A DNA stretch of 64,000 bases from Fomes fomentarius (lineage: Eukaryota; Basidiomycota; Agaricomycetes; Polyporales; Polyporaceae): contig JABYQN010000002.1 in assembly GCA_022606135.1 (NCBI GenBank), positions 2,294,001 through 2,358,000 on the forward strand. The letters are read 5' to 3'. Position numbers and translations under genes: made by a program. The notes under the pieces were generated by a model. That model ran no database searches, had not been told where the DNA came from, and saw only the letters and a list, made by a program, of their open reading frames with translations. Shown one piece after another: positions 12,211 through 23,796 of this stretch; position 1 is the first letter of the stretch; every line of letters starts with the position of its first letter.

Positions 12211-14386
12211 CGAGACTCGGCCAGTCGACCACCGGGGTCACACGACGAGTGAATGCAAGGAGGGTGGGAGGAGGAGTGAGTGGGCGCATCGGATGATGCT
12301 GGCTTGTTACTCACTCAGTCGCCCTAACAAACGTCTGGATCGCCGGCGAGAGCACATGGGCGCGACGCGAGGTCTCGCGTATGTCCATCCTTCGTGTTTT
12401 GTGCACACCACACAACCGCGGGGGTATTGAGGACGTAAATTGGTCTCAATCGCACACACGACGACGGGGTGCCATGTTTGACAAGCTGCCGCTTCAGCTC
12501 TCAAGGCTTGATGCAGATGCATGATGAGCCCGTGTCTCGTCCGGTATTGTCTATTCTGCGATAGCTTCTCCGGATACTGCGGTTCCGGATAGACATGAGC
12601 AATCTAGCATACAAGACGAGATGAGACGGACCAGTTGGGACTCGGACGCGAGCTGCTGCCTGCTGCGGTCATACCTCCGAGTCGGATCAGTAGCGAAGGC
12701 GTTCTGCATCCGCACGCATAGACAGACAGTTGCAGGTTAGCTACAGCAGACGCTATATGGCAACCCCTGACTGGAGATCGCGCATAGAGAGTGGATATCT
12801 GCATCTATCAAGCGCAAGTGTCGAGCACGATAGTAGGGCTCGGTCATGGTAGCAGCTGTAGAATGACTCGCTTACGCGTTCATTTCCACACGCAGCAGGC
12901 GAATATGATTCGGCCAGTGCAGCTAGCTTACCAGTACGGCAGCGCTAGGACGATTGGGGACGAGTATCTAGCTGGATATATCACAGCCGGGGGACGGTCG
13001 CACGTCGATTAGGGAGCGTGGAGATTGAGAATCTGGATGGACGAGCGTCGCGCGGCCTCATGTTGGTTGTGCAGCGTGGGCGGGGCTGATGGGATTTGCG
13101 GCGTGGCAGGAGAGAGGCCCATTCTGTGCCACACCCTAGGCGTTGTGGAGCTGCATCCTCCCAAGCGACGTCATCACACGTGCACGCGCCTGTCGCGCTG
13201 AGCTCGTCGACAATGGCACCTCTTGCCTATTACCATGAACTAGGCTTGACGCTCTGCTCTTGTCAAGAACATTCTCGCTCCACAGTCACTAATTGAATAT
13301 GGGGTGTTGCCTTGCCACGCTGCTCAACCGGTACGCACCTCGGCACCGCCCGCTTCACCAGTGGACACACCGCAACCGTGCTCTCACTTGGGCGAGCGGA
13401 GATAGAGCTTGGCTTTCGCGTTCGCGGACCTGAATGGGCCTCGACCCATCGGACCTTGCATTCACAACATCGTTCCATGAGAGATAACAGACACAGAAAG
13501 CACAGACACCCTCATCTATCTGACAACGTGCAATTGGCAACTGTGTCAGAGAAGATAGGACGCTCGTCGATATGCATGATGCATCTGCCCTGTATCTGCC
13601 CGTCTCGCCCACTCTCTCCCTATCATCCGATGCGCTATAAATACGCACAGGCTTGTGTTCGGTGTGGGCTTGTATTCCGGAGACTGTACGTACGTGTGAT
13701 ACGACGCGGGCGAAGGTCCCAGCTTCTTCGGGAGGCGGTCCCGAGTTCACAGCGCTGCCGCTGACCAGTGACGGCCAGGCGCGCCGCAGGTCGCAACCGT
13801 AGACCGTGTAGTCGCAAACTGAGCGGGCGAGAACAGGGACGAAACGACAGCCCAGCATGTAGTAGTCTCCGTCCGCCCGGGCTGAATAGTGTTCGCATCG
13901 CGACGGGATGCGGCGAGCAAGACTGTTGAGGGAAGACAGCCTGTGAGTCCCAGCGCTGTTTTCGGGGCGATGCGCGCGATACATTGCTGAGAACGCGCTG
14001 AGATGAAAGTCTAAGCCTATATTCAAACCGTGGCGGCGGGCGCAGTAGGGTGTTCGGGGCGGACGAGCCAGATAGGAGAAGCGGGAGCCTTGTTGGAGAG
14101 TAGGGCAGAGGGCCAAGTATAGCGACCGGACCTGTACCGTAGGAGTTTGTCCGCATCTAGGGAGACGATCCTCTGAAGCTGCTGAAGCCTGGGACGCTGC
14201 AGGTTCTGAGAGAGACGAAGGGGATGCCGGCGGCGGGAAGTCGGAGAATCATGAGCAGGGAGAGATATGCAGCCCGGAAGGTGGTGCTACGGCGACAGTG
14301 GCGCAGGAGGCGGCGGCATGTTGGACTAGGGTTTCAAGCAGGCTGAGCAGCAGCGGAGGTCCTACTGTGTTTGATGCCCAAGAGTG

Positions 14387-15094
14387 CTACTGCGCCGGAA
14401 TTGGTAGGAAATGTGGTCTCACAAGTGACAGAAGGTTTGTTTGCCTGTGGATGTTGAATGTTGTAGACCGTCTAGATGTGTCTGAGTGAGGGCGAGAGTT
14501 CCCAGCCTGAGAGCTAGAAGGCAGGTGGGAGTCGAGGTTAGGGTGGCTTTGGAGAGGAGTGTTCCTAGGAGAGCTAGGGGGAGAATGGAATGCTCTGAGA
14601 CCACGCCGCGAGGGGCACGGAGGATGGAATTGATGGCCGTGATGGGCTGGTGGGCGGAAATTGAAGTGTTTTGCTTGGACGATGGGTGCACCGTATGGGT
14701 TCGTCGGGAGTGGTGGCTGGAGGAACAATGGTGGAGGGGGAGTGAGGAAGCGGACAAAAGTGATTGGGGGAAGGTAAGGTAGTGATTGACAATTGTTTGA
14801 TAAAGCGGGGGGCGCTAGGGCGTCGGTTAGATCAAGGCCTGCCCGTTTGTGAACTGGAGGATGGGCTGCAGCGCCACTGTTCTGGAATAAAGGGTGGGGT
14901 TGTGGTGGAGGTATATCTTCTGAGGTGCTTCTGTCTGCTTGTGTGCGTGCCCAGCATCTCTGGTGGTGTTGACGCCCAAGATTTGAAGACGCTGCCTCGA
15001 GGCATCGCCCATCGGACGTGGTTGCCGCACGGATCTCTTTCCCATCCGCCGCCATCTCCCATCGCCATACGTATAAGCCGTTTGCTGTCGTCAC
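14387..15094 (-). CDS. possible Pro/Ser-rich coding region, weak
   Basis: An open minus-strand frame of about 235 codons, divergent from the gene starting at 15289. Its distal part is Pro/His/Ser-rich (for example PPPPLFLQPPLPTNPYGAP). A good donor (CTT|GTGAGA near 14422) ends it. The following sequence (toward 14250) again looks coding: GPPLLLSLLETLVQHAAAS, then a stop, then Pro/Ala/Ser-rich residues in the same frame. All three frames are partly open, so this could equally be a pyrimidine-rich promoter read in frame or a decayed gene. No family is recognised. Confidence 0.25.
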   Translation of the reverse strand: MTTANGLYVWRWEMAADGKEIRAATTSDGRCLEAASSNLGRQHHQRCWARTQADRSTSEDIPPPQPHPLFQNSGAAAHPPVHKRAGLDLTDALAPPALSNNCQSLPYLPPITFVRFLTPPPPLFLQPPLPTNPYGAPIVQAKHFNFRPPAHHGHQFHPPCPSRRGLRAFHSPPSSPRNTPLQSHPNLDSHLPSSSQAGNSRPHSDTSRRSTTFNIHRQTNLLSLVRPHFLPIPAQ

Positions 15095-15288
15095 TGGGTC
15101 CCTTCTCTGATCTCCTTCCCCTCCCAGTCACGCTCTCCCACTTCCATCCCATGCTCCCTCGCGCCCGCTCTACACACCTTTCACCTCTTGACCTCGCCCG
15201 CCAACAGCACGACCGCCATCGCTCCGTTCCAACCACGCCCAGCTGCAGGTCACAAAGGCAAGCTGCCACTCACCTATGCGCCGGCCCC

Positions 15289-17556
15289 ATGTCCTCCTAC
15301 CACCCCGTCATGTCTTCCAAACCACCACTCCCTGACGCCGCGCACGCGCCCACCCAACCCGTCGCGTCCTCGTCGCGCCTCCCCCCGCCGCCTTCTCCGC
15401 TCCACAACACGTGTTCATTGTCCACGTCACCCGCCGAGACCATCCCGCGCATCCACTCCTCCAGCAGCGGCCTCTCAGACGCGTCTGAACGCACCCCACT
15501 CGGCCCTCTTACCCCACCAGATGCGGTCCAACAGTTCCCACTCGACCGCCCTCTTGAGTACTATGACTCCCCTCCGTCCCCGCCACGTTCCCTGCAGGAT
15601 CAGATGCACGTCGCCTACGCGCTCGAGAACATGCACTTAGCCAAGATCCTCCTCCTCAAGCTCAGAGGCATCGAAGTCAGCGGCGACGACGACCCCCGAA
15701 TCGCAGCCGTTCGCGACGAAGACTTCTCCTCTTCCTTCGTTCCCGAAGGCGGTCTGCGGCTTGACGCCGAGGCCGAGGCCCGTGTACAGGAGGCCGAGCG
15801 CCGCGCCCGCGAGGCGCAAAAGAGGCGAGAAAGGGACGCGAGGCTCAGGCACTGCGAGTGGGTGTTTGAGACCAGCATACGCACCTTCAAGGCTGAGCTC
15901 CAGCGCGTTGCGCGGGCCAAGGAGGATGCCTACCGCGAGCGGCGCGATGCTGAGCGTCGCGAGAGGGAACGCGAGCGTGAGCGTGCGCGCAAAGCCGAAG
16001 CTGCCCGGGCCGCCCGGGCAAGCCAGCTAAGGATAGGACACACCCGGCGACTCCTCAGCTATGATGCACTGCGGAACGCCGACGCAAGGTTTCCCAAACC
16101 CACGCATGCGAAGGACAAGGAGGACGAATCCGGCCAGTTCTTGTACGAAATCATGCCGTCCCCTCCTCGCCCTCTCTCTCTCTCCCTCTCCCCACCCTCG
16201 CCGTCCACCAGCAGGTCGCCCACTGACAGGGAGGACCTTACCCTCGTTCGAGCCCAGAAGGAGTTCGTGCTCAAGCACGCCAAGAGTCTATCTCGTTCGG
16301 TTCCTTTCTCTGACGTCCTCACCGCCATGCACGGACCCCTATTTGCCGAGGACGAACATAGCAGGCCGTATGCTCGTTGCAAGCCTCAACAAGCTGAGCT
16401 TCTTGCCATCCTCTTGGAGCCTGTGGTGGGAGAGAGGGGCAAGACCAGGCAAGAAGATGCTCCGCCTGAGCCTGTGTTGAAGCCGAAGAACCCTGCGGCT
16501 GCTAGGATCGCTCGCTCGTCGACGATAGAGTCGGTCTCCAGCACGTCGTCGGAGACATCTTCCTCTGCCTCCGCCGTCACACGCCCCAGTTCTTGGTTCT
16601 CGTTCGGGAGCAAGAGTTCTTATCGGTCGACGTCCACAACTCTGACGACTCCGTCGTCTTCTCCTCTCGCTTCATCGAAGCCCTCGATTCTCCTCTCCTC
16701 TCCTCTCTCCTCATCTCCACCTTCAGATTCGCCGTTGCGCACGCACAGGCAATCATCCAAGCCACCGATCTCTCCCGTCGTCCCAGCGGTCGACCACCCC
16801 CTTGCCCTCTCTGCACCCCCGAAGCCGAAGCGCAGGGAGCCTCTCGCGATCGGCCGCGGTCGTCCACTCACTCGGCGTCTGGACACCTATAACACCCAAT
16901 TAGACGACCTCTCTCCACCGCCAAGCCCTTCTGGTCTTGCGCACCGAGTGACTCGGTCTGTCTCCACTTTCATCGACTTTGCCTCGCAGCTTCAGCGTGC
17001 CTATGTCAAGACGACGATATTCACGGCGAGTGTGGACCTCTACGGTCGCTCCCCATCGCGCTCTACGTCCCGCTCGCCTTCGCGTTCTCCTGTGCGTGTA
17101 CGGTGCTCTTCGGACTCTAGACGCTACAATGGCAGGATGAAGCCTGCGGGTTATCGTGCCTGCTCGACGGACGTCCAGGTATTCACTGCCTTGTACGTGT
17201 CCCCGTCGGAGGGTGAACACCGCCAATACCAGCGCACACTCATTCCACTCTGTCCGCCCTCTACGGACACACTGGCTGCGCACGAGCGGGTCTTCCCTCT
17301 ACCGCCCCCTCTTCCGCGTTCTCCCTTCCGGCCGCAGTTCCTGCCTGGCGTACCGATGCAGCGCGTACGCCCTGTCGCGAACCCGGTCCTTCTGCGGCTG
17401 CAGGCGTTACACAATGTCTGTCAATCGCGTGCGCTCAAGTGGCACTACGCGCGCGATGGCGCGATGGCTGCCGGGAAGGAGAAGATGGTCGGAATTGCTT
17501 GGGAGGGTATCGGACGGAGCGGCCTTGGGTGGGAGGTTAACGCTGTCTGCTACTAG
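15289..17556 (+). CDS. hypothetical coiled-coil, Ser/Pro-rich protein
   Basis: This single-exon gene encodes 755 aa. The N-terminus (1-105) is Pro/Ser-rich. A helical segment (MHVAYALENMHLAKILLLKLRGIEV, ~107-130) is followed by a strongly charged Arg/Glu/Ala coiled coil (~157-250). Then come a segment with FSDVLTAMHGPLF and AELLAILLEPVV (~340-390), long Ser-rich low-complexity stretches, an SR-repeat-like patch (RSPSRSTSRSPSRSP) and a C-terminal ordered part with FTALYVSPSEGEH and HNVCQSRALKWHYARDG. The start at 15289 is the first Met at which the composition changes from leader-like to protein-like; a Met at 15309 is an alternative. I do not recognise the family. Confidence 0.75.
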   Translation: MSSYHPVMSSKPPLPDAAHAPTQPVASSSRLPPPPSPLHNTCSLSTSPAETIPRIHSSSSGLSDASERTPLGPLTPPDAVQQFPLDRPLEYYDSPPSPPRSLQDQMHVAYALENMHLAKILLLKLRGIEVSGDDDPRIAAVRDEDFSSSFVPEGGLRLDAEAEARVQEAERRAREAQKRRERDARLRHCEWVFETSIRTFKAELQRVARAKEDAYRERRDAERRERERERERARKAEAARAARASQLRIGHTRRLLSYDALRNADARFPKPTHAKDKEDESGQFLYEIMPSPPRPLSLSLSPPSPSTSRSPTDREDLTLVRAQKEFVLKHAKSLSRSVPFSDVLTAMHGPLFAEDEHSRPYARCKPQQAELLAILLEPVVGERGKTRQEDAPPEPVLKPKNPAAARIARSSTIESVSSTSSETSSSASAVTRPSSWFSFGSKSSYRSTSTTLTTPSSSPLASSKPSILLSSPLSSSPPSDSPLRTHRQSSKPPISPVVPAVDHPLALSAPPKPKRREPLAIGRGRPLTRRLDTYNTQLDDLSPPPSPSGLAHRVTRSVSTFIDFASQLQRAYVKTTIFTASVDLYGRSPSRSTSRSPSRSPVRVRCSSDSRRYNGRMKPAGYRACSTDVQVFTALYVSPSEGEHRQYQRTLIPLCPPSTDTLAAHERVFPLPPPLPRSPFRPQFLPGVPMQRVRPVANPVLLRLQALHNVCQSRALKWHYARDGAMAAGKEKMVGIAWEGIGRSGLGWEVNAVCY

Positions 17557-18442
17557 GTGCGATGTTTCGCCCTTTTGATTGCTGTCGCCAGCGTCTCTAA
17601 CACCGTTTCGACTCTTCAGTTGTCTGCCCATTCTGCTCTGACTCGAAGACTCCCTTATGAACTGTGCGCTTCCACATTGATATCTGCTCTTGCTATCGCT
17701 CGCGCTATATGCATGCTACGGACTCGTCATGACCCACTAATACCACTCGTCGGTTGCCACCTTCCCTCTTCGCCATCCACATTCCGTATCTATCCACTTG
17801 CTTCGCGTCGCACAACAGCAATTTTCTTCTCCCACCTTCCACCAACGCGCTACCCATTCCTCTTGCCCATCTTCGCTTTGCTTTTCAATGGCGGGTCGTC
17901 GCAGGGGGGGCAGTGTACTTGTGACTGTCTCTTGGGGGTTAGAGCTCCCGCTGCGACGTATCCGGCCGTCGTTTTGCCTTTGCGCCTAGAACTCTTGCCC
18001 TATAATCCCTAATCCCTTCTGGATTTGTCTCTTCTTCTCGCTGTATCATCTCCCTGCTCTGGCACATTCTCGATATTGCTTTGCTGCACACACATTCTAC
18101 AACCCCTTCCCCCCTACACCATGCACGCATGCAGGTAGACACGTACACGCAGTGCGCTGTGTGCGTTGTTGTACAAGTACTCGGATACATACCATACCCC
18201 CCGGTTTCGGTGATATTACCCCTATCGTCTCGGACGAGCTTTAGGCTCTGGCACGTTTCTCCTGTGTACATAGTTGCATTCCATTCTACACGAACAATCA
18301 CGACTCGCTTATGCCTCTGAAATCTCTCTCGGGGCGATGGTGCAGGACGTGTCCAGTTCCAACAAGAAGACTGAGATAGATAAATACGAAAGCGGTCATA
18401 CGTACAAGCCAACGACTCATAACGAGGGTAAGAGACAATGTA
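17557..18442. other. convergent 3' intergenic region
   Basis: Two genes end here tail to tail (stops at 17554-17556 plus and 18443-18445 minus). Open frames in it are short or cysteine/leucine-rich noise. I expect 3' UTRs only. Confidence 0.55.
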
Positions 18443-19834
18443 TCACCGGCCGAGGTCGAACCCGCCCTGCATCTGCCATGGTCTCTCCTGCCCATTCTGG
18501 TTGCCATCATAGTACGGAGGGCCTCCACGGCCACGGCCACCAAACATCGCTGTCCGCCGACCCTGCACACCGCGCATACCAGGCTGAATCACGCTGCCTC
18601 CAGGCATGCCTACGGGCCCACCACCAGGAGCTCCGGGGGGCGGCGGGGGACCAGGAGCAGGGCCGCCAGCCCCAGGTACAGGCGCAGGACCAATCCCAAT
18701 CCCCGCCCCCATGCCCATGCCCATTCCCATATTGCTGCTGCCGCCTACCATGTGCGCGGCCGCCTCGAACGAGGGGAGGTTCCCGCGCACGACGCCGAGC
18801 TGGCCGGCGGGGCTCGATGCGCGGTAGGGCGCGGCGGCGAAGTGGCGGCGGCCGCTGAAGAAGGAGAGCTCGCGGGCCTCGTCGTCGAGCCAGCCGTTGG
18901 CAGCGGCGGAGGCGCGGTCGATGCCGAGGACGCGGCGGAGGTGCTCGTTCTCGCTGTCGAGCCGTGCGATCTCGTGCTCGCGCTCGATCGCCCAGTCCTC
19001 GCGGGTGGTGAGGAGGCTGTTGAGCTCTTCGGGCGTGGGGACGGAAGAGGAGGGGGAGGAGGGGAGGAGGGAGGGGTCATGTGCTTGGGACGGGTCGTTA
19101 GGGGGAGAGGGTTCGGCATCGTCTAGGAGCTCGCCGTTCATGGATTGTATAAGCGAGCGGAGGTTGTGGGCGAGTCGGTGCAGGGAGAGGGTCGCGGCGG
19201 TGTTGCTGGAGAGGTCGTTTTGGATGAGGGAAGTGTGTAGGTCTTGAATCAGGCCTTCGTAATGTCGGATCATGGTGAGCTCGTGTTGTTGGGCCGCGGC
19301 CTGGTTTGGCAACTTAGGTATATGGTGGTTATGCGTGCAGACGGCAAGGACGTACAGCATGATTTTTGAACTTATTCACCACATTCTTCATCGTGTCCTC
19401 GTACTCCTTCAAAAGCGCAGTGAGCTGCTTGTTTTCTTGGAGGAGCCCATGGTTCTCGATGATAATCTGCGCGTTCTGGCGCTCCAGTTCGGACTCGAAG
19501 ACTTCTGAATGGACACAAACGATATCGTTGGCGTGCGCCGTTCAGATTACTGGCCATTTGTTGCGCAGCAAGCATGCAACTATACTACTCACCTTTTGAG
19601 ATGTCGACATTAACGCGTCTCACCAGGAAGTCACTGGCCACATTATGGGCTTGAGACTAGAATAACCTGCATGCATGAATGCTCGGCGACGCTACATCGG
19701 GGAGCTAGGTATACTTTGAGTAACTGGGCCTGCGACGCGAGGGTCCCGGCCATCGTGTGGTTTAACGCATTTTGTTCCGATAATTCGTTGAGTATATGAC
19801 AGGCCCGCGCGAGGTCGTCGTACACATGGTACAT
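18443..19834 (-). CDS. SIKE/FGFR1OP2-like STRIPAK subunit (fungal SCI1 type)
   Basis: Exons on the minus strand (19834-19715, 19656-19593, 19504-19356, 19300-18443) give 396 aa. The first ~130 residues form a coiled coil with the family pattern: [30 protein letters not shown], then [23 protein letters not shown] and [13 protein letters not shown]. The central part carries a second coil ([13 protein letters not shown]), and the C-terminus is Gly/Met/Pro-rich, ending in an RGG-like [10 protein letters not shown]. Animal SIKE1/FGFR1OP2 and Sordaria SCI1 are small coiled-coil members of the striatin-interacting phosphatase and kinase complex, which in filamentous fungi controls hyphal fusion and fruiting. 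The Gly-rich tail is longer than in animal proteins. It shares a 260-bp divergent promoter with the Mis12 gene. The acceptor at 19301-19303 was chosen over one 12 nt earlier. Confidence 0.75.
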
Positions 19835-20094
19835 AGTGAGATGGGCGGTCGGCGGTGAAGATATCGAAAGAAAGCAACGCGGTCGCTGGCTCTCAAGCGC
19901 ACCACACAATGCACATGTCCGCGTCACTCATGAGTCACAGTACTCGAGTCTCGAGGTCCTTGGGGTCCTGACGTAGCGTGTCACACGGGCGCTCGATATA
20001 ACCATGACGCGTGACCAATTGTGACCTACGCGTTTTCTCCGCGCGACGCGTCTTCCTCCAGTGTTTGTGTTCGTTCGTTTGGTCTCCGTCTAGC
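19835..20094. promoter_or_regulatory. bidirectional promoter between STRIPAK and kinetochore genes
   Basis: The 260 bp between two divergent start codons must hold both promoters. No clear TATA box is seen for either gene. Confidence 0.5.
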
Positions 20095-21089
20095 ATGAGT
20101 GCACCACCGGCAGGCCCTCCACCAACAGTACCCTCTGTGCTTTTGCCTGAGCTGCTAGGCTTTATACCACAGTTTCTTCTCGATGACATCATCAACATTG
20201 CGAACGATGAAGCGCGTCAGAGTGTCGACGCGATGGAGCAGTTCCTCCAACGATGGGCGGACGCACGCGCGGAGAAGGCGGCTGAGTGGGATCCAACGCA
20301 AGAGATAGAGCAGGGCTTGGTTGCCTTCCAGACTCTGCTGGAATCGCACGTCGACGTCGCGTTCGACTTCTTCGAGGCATGGTCGATGCGCAACATCTTC
20401 GCCATCCCCGCAGATCTGCCCGTCGTGGCGCCGCACCAAGCGGGACTCAACTTGGAGCACGAACCAGAACGGGAAGCAGAACTCCTTGCTGAGATCGACG
20501 AGCTCAGAAGAAAAGTCCACGCGGTGCGTCTGCAAAAGCTGTGGGCAGTGCTCTCACGCTGAATCTGCTCTCTGCGACATAGCAACGCAAACTCAAACGC
20601 TTGTTTGCCCGTGCCGCACGTAGGTCGGGCAAGGATCTAGAGCATGCGCGGGCACGACTTGACCGCCTCGCCTTTCTCCGGTCCCCACAAATGCAGGCGC
20701 TACTTGCCCTCCCCAACCAGCTGCAATCCCTTCACAACTCTGTTGCGTCCCTTCCCGAGATCGATCCTTCCTCTGCTGCACTCGAACCTGGCATCCTGCC
20801 CGAGCCTGGCAAGCGGCCATGGGAGACGAGCAAGACCGGATACTTGAATTGGGCTGTCGACCAGCTCATGCAGAGAGCGAAGGAGAAGGCGAAGGACGAG
20901 TCGGGAGAGGGCGCGGCGTTTGCAGAGGGAAGTTCTGCTGTGGGCGCGACCGCTGCGGCTGCGTACGACATCGGACGCGCCGAACACGTCAAGGCGATGC
21001 TGGAGCGAGTAGCTGGTGAAGGCGCGGTCGTATCTGTGGAGACAAGGAAGGGCAAAGGTGTCGACAGGATGGATTCAACGCCCGGGTGA
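20095..21089 (+). CDS. Mis12/Mtw1 kinetochore protein (MIND complex)
   Basis: Exons 20095-20523 and 20583-21089 join in phase 0 and give 311 aa. The N-terminus carries the family signature: LLGFIPQFLLDDIINIANDE (residues ~20-39), followed by VDAMEQFLQRW, then a helical region with VAFDFFEAWSMRNIFAIP and a coiled-coil segment (REAELLAEIDELRRKV). Mis12/Mtw1 forms the core of the four-subunit MIND complex that links centromeric chromatin (CENP-C) to Ndc80 at kinetochores. The C-terminal half, with LDRLAFLRSPQMQALLALPNQL and GYLNWAVDQLM, is helical and consistent with the rod of the complex. It is transcribed divergently from the STRIPAK subunit gene. Confidence 0.85.
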
Positions 21090-22220
21090 GAGGTGTGCTG
21101 TGGTTGGGAAGTGTATGTTTGTCTGTTTCGTGCGTGTATCTTTATTCATCTATTCGCTATCCTGTATCTAGTAGCCCTGGATGACTTGACCGTTGTTCCT
21201 TCACAAGGCCTTCACAAATATGAACCAGCACCAATCAGCACCGCGTTGGGTAGTCTCCGACTCATTATATTGATGAATGAACGAACGAACGACATGCATC
21301 CTGAGGTAACCATGCTACATGTCCATTATGCTGGTCTAAACCAGTTCATGATGTCTCGCGGCCACACGGTGCGTTGACGCATGTCCAGATGGTTGCTTTG
21401 CTGTCTCTTCCGAGCCCACTTTCACGCTCGTTGATGTCCACTTTCACGAAAACAAACGACGAATACGAACGGTAATAACACCAACGGTTTTCCTGTACTG
21501 CAGCTGATTGCTCGTGTTCAAGGTACCCCGGTAACCACTCAAGTTCTGCTATGCGGTGGATCCCCGTTGCGCAGGCTATCGGCCCGGCCAACCCATGTTT
21601 TTCGGTGTGGTCATGCCGCGGTCCGTAGTCGTGCAGTGTACGTTACTACTGCGTCGAGGCTCCGTTTTTTGTGTCATGAGAGATCAATATTCAAACATGG
21701 CAAGGTCGGTCCAATGGGCACCGGTCTTCCTCCGCTAACTGTTGTTCATGGGCACGTTAGCCTATGATCGCGACGTTCGCTCCGCTCCTTATGCGGCAGA
21801 ACGGTTGCGATGGATACCATCCATTGACTCTTGGGTGTGCTGGATATACACAAATGCTCCGCACGAAGTCGACTACTCTAGACGGTTATGGTCTAATAGC
21901 GGGTATACATACGCACATGCTGTGGAATGTTTGCAGTTGCTGAGATTGCGGAGGCGGTCAGAAGAGGGTGGAAGAAGCTGTTTAGCGTGGCCGCGCGTGA
22001 TGGGGCCCGGCGGCTATTTGTGCCTTGGTGCGCGCTTCTTAGCTCTGACAGAAATTCTCTATACGACCGTCTCCTCGCTCCTTCTCCTCTCAAAACGTCT
22101 CGTCCGCCTAACGTATAGCTCTATCATCTTTAACTCTTTCTCTCTCCTCCACCCGCCGCTCGCACAGCACCCACACGCACGTTCCATCTGCCCACCTCCC
22201 CCCATCTCTCGTGCGCTACG
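21090..22220. other. intergenic region, nothing recognised
   Basis: About 1.1 kb without supportable exons. It holds the 3' UTR of the Mis12 gene and a CT-rich leader directly before 22221. Confidence 0.5.
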
Positions 22221-23067
22221 ATGGCCGCCGCTCTCTCCCAGCTTTCCGCCTGCGTCACTCGCATCCTGTCCCTGACCGGCTTTCCGAAGGAGCTCAAGAC
22301 TAGGGACATTCAAGCCGCCTTCTCCGAGTGGGATAACGTTAACGGCGGCTTCAAGATTAAGTGGATTAACGACACCAGCCTCCTGATTGTGTTTAATGAC
22401 GCGACCGTCGGTGCGTAACTGTCATATTCACTGAGCATCGCATGGGATGTCTATATATGCGCCTCATATTGACGGTGTGTCTGCTTCACAACTGCCAGCT
22501 AAGCGGGCCTATCTGCACGCCCTCGCATTCCCTCCTTCCATATTCACTTCCCCTAACTCTTCGGGCACCGCTACTGTCAAGCCATACGACGGACCTGACG
22601 CACAGGATGTTATCGCATCTGTAAATTCTCGTACGCACAACAACACTGGACGAGGCCACAACGTCCGCAACTCCGTCTCGCATGCGCGGGGCGTCTCCGT
22701 CAGTCAATCCTACCGGAACAACAACACCTCTAACGGGAGCACGCCAGCCAATGGCGGTGGCAGCCTGCTCGACCATAGTGCCCGAGACCGTGAGCCCTCG
22801 CCCACTCTACCCAGCCTTCCTTCGCATCCCACCTTGAATGCCCTTATCTCTTCCTCCCTTGGTGGCGAGGTCTCCTCAGATCCCACTATCAACGACCCTG
22901 CGGTGCTCGCTGCGCAGCCCGAACATGGCGCACCACGCATCGGAGACCCCGGCAAGCGCATGTTGGGCGCCGCATTGGGCATGAGGCACCCAGGCCTTGG
23001 CCCGCGCGTAGTGGGTGGAGCTGGGAACGGCATACCGGCGTTGGCAGGGCTGGTGGGGAGCGAGTGA
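22221..23067 (+). CDS. RRM-fold protein resembling R3HCC1/R3HCC1L
   Basis: Exons 22221-22410 and 22499-23067 join in phase 1 and give 252 aa. Residues ~15-75 show the pattern of the degenerate RRM found in R3HCC1-type proteins: LTGFPKELKTRDIQAAFSEW, then GGFKIKWINDTSLLIVFND, then AKRAYLHAL. The remainder is low complexity (Asn/Ser/Gly-rich) with a possible short conserved tail (KRMLGAALGMRHPG). The family is poorly characterised; RNA binding is only suggested by the fold. There is no R3H domain upstream in this gene. Confidence 0.6.
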
Positions 23068-23796
23068 GCGCCTCTAATGAAGCGTTGAAAGCAGGCTGAT
23101 GCGTGGCGGCGCGCAATGGAACCCGAGTGAAGGCATGGCGGAGGACCGGAACAGGAATAGGCGTGCACTCGGGGTGGAGGTCATGTTCCCAGCATTCTGT
23201 CTATGTTGTTCTTCTTAACTTGTAATGGCGCAGCGTTCCGGTGTTGATCATTCCTCTCTTTCTCGTTTACCTCTTCTTCGCGTTTCCACCTCGTGCTCGC
23301 GTAGCAGTGACTGGGTTGCTCGAGCACCTCCAATCGCGTCATCACCGTGAGTCGCCGTAGTTTGTACCTTCTTGACTACCGGGGCGCGCCCCCTTGTAGC
23401 CGTCTGTAATTTGTATCCTTGTGTGCAAATGTTCAACGTCCAATGTCCAACCTCAGTATAGTACTGAGTGTTGAGTAAGCACCCCAATGCGTTCTAAACT
23501 GTGATGGTTTAGGATTGGCCGACAGGGGTTTTAGTGGGTAGTCTCAGAGGTACGCCAGGACTGCCATGGAGCGTCTGGCCGGGAGAGCCCTAGACTATGA
23601 CTGCTGAGGTTATGTGGGTCAATGCATTTGCAGCGGATGTCCGCTACCCTTGCAAAGGCTGGAGCAGACTTGACAATAGCCGTGCTCAGCTAGCAGCATA
23701 AAACATCGTGATGGGTTTCCTGTTTGGGTATGCTTCGAAGGGCGCGGAACAGGGCGGTCGCACGCTGCACAGTCATGCTCGTTGGCCAAACAGACG
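23068..23796. other. intergenic region
   Basis: The 3' UTR of the preceding gene and the promoter of the TPR gene. Nothing else recognised. Confidence 0.5.

Larger units (their letters stand above)
7752..14386. other. 6.6-kb gene-poor region
   Basis: I found no gene I can name. Coding-like but fragmented frames occur on the minus strand at about 11530-10870 (an acceptor-flanked segment with SQEIVQWKGSAFVASQ, then, in a different frame, GQGGLDLLHLREAPKGRP) and at about 14390-13640 (Ser/Ala/Pro-rich, interrupted by a stop near 14250). These may be decayed genes. A TATA-like TATAAATT at 8403-8410 precedes a possible 52-codon plus-strand frame at 8498-8656 with several cysteines and no known family. 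Small repeats are listed separately. No reverse transcriptase, transposase or terminal repeats were recognised. Confidence 0.45.

Noticed and set aside
14764..15288. Extension of the 755-aa gene upstream to 14764
   Set aside because: The upstream part has leader-like composition and no ATG at the open end. The first protein-like Met is 15289.
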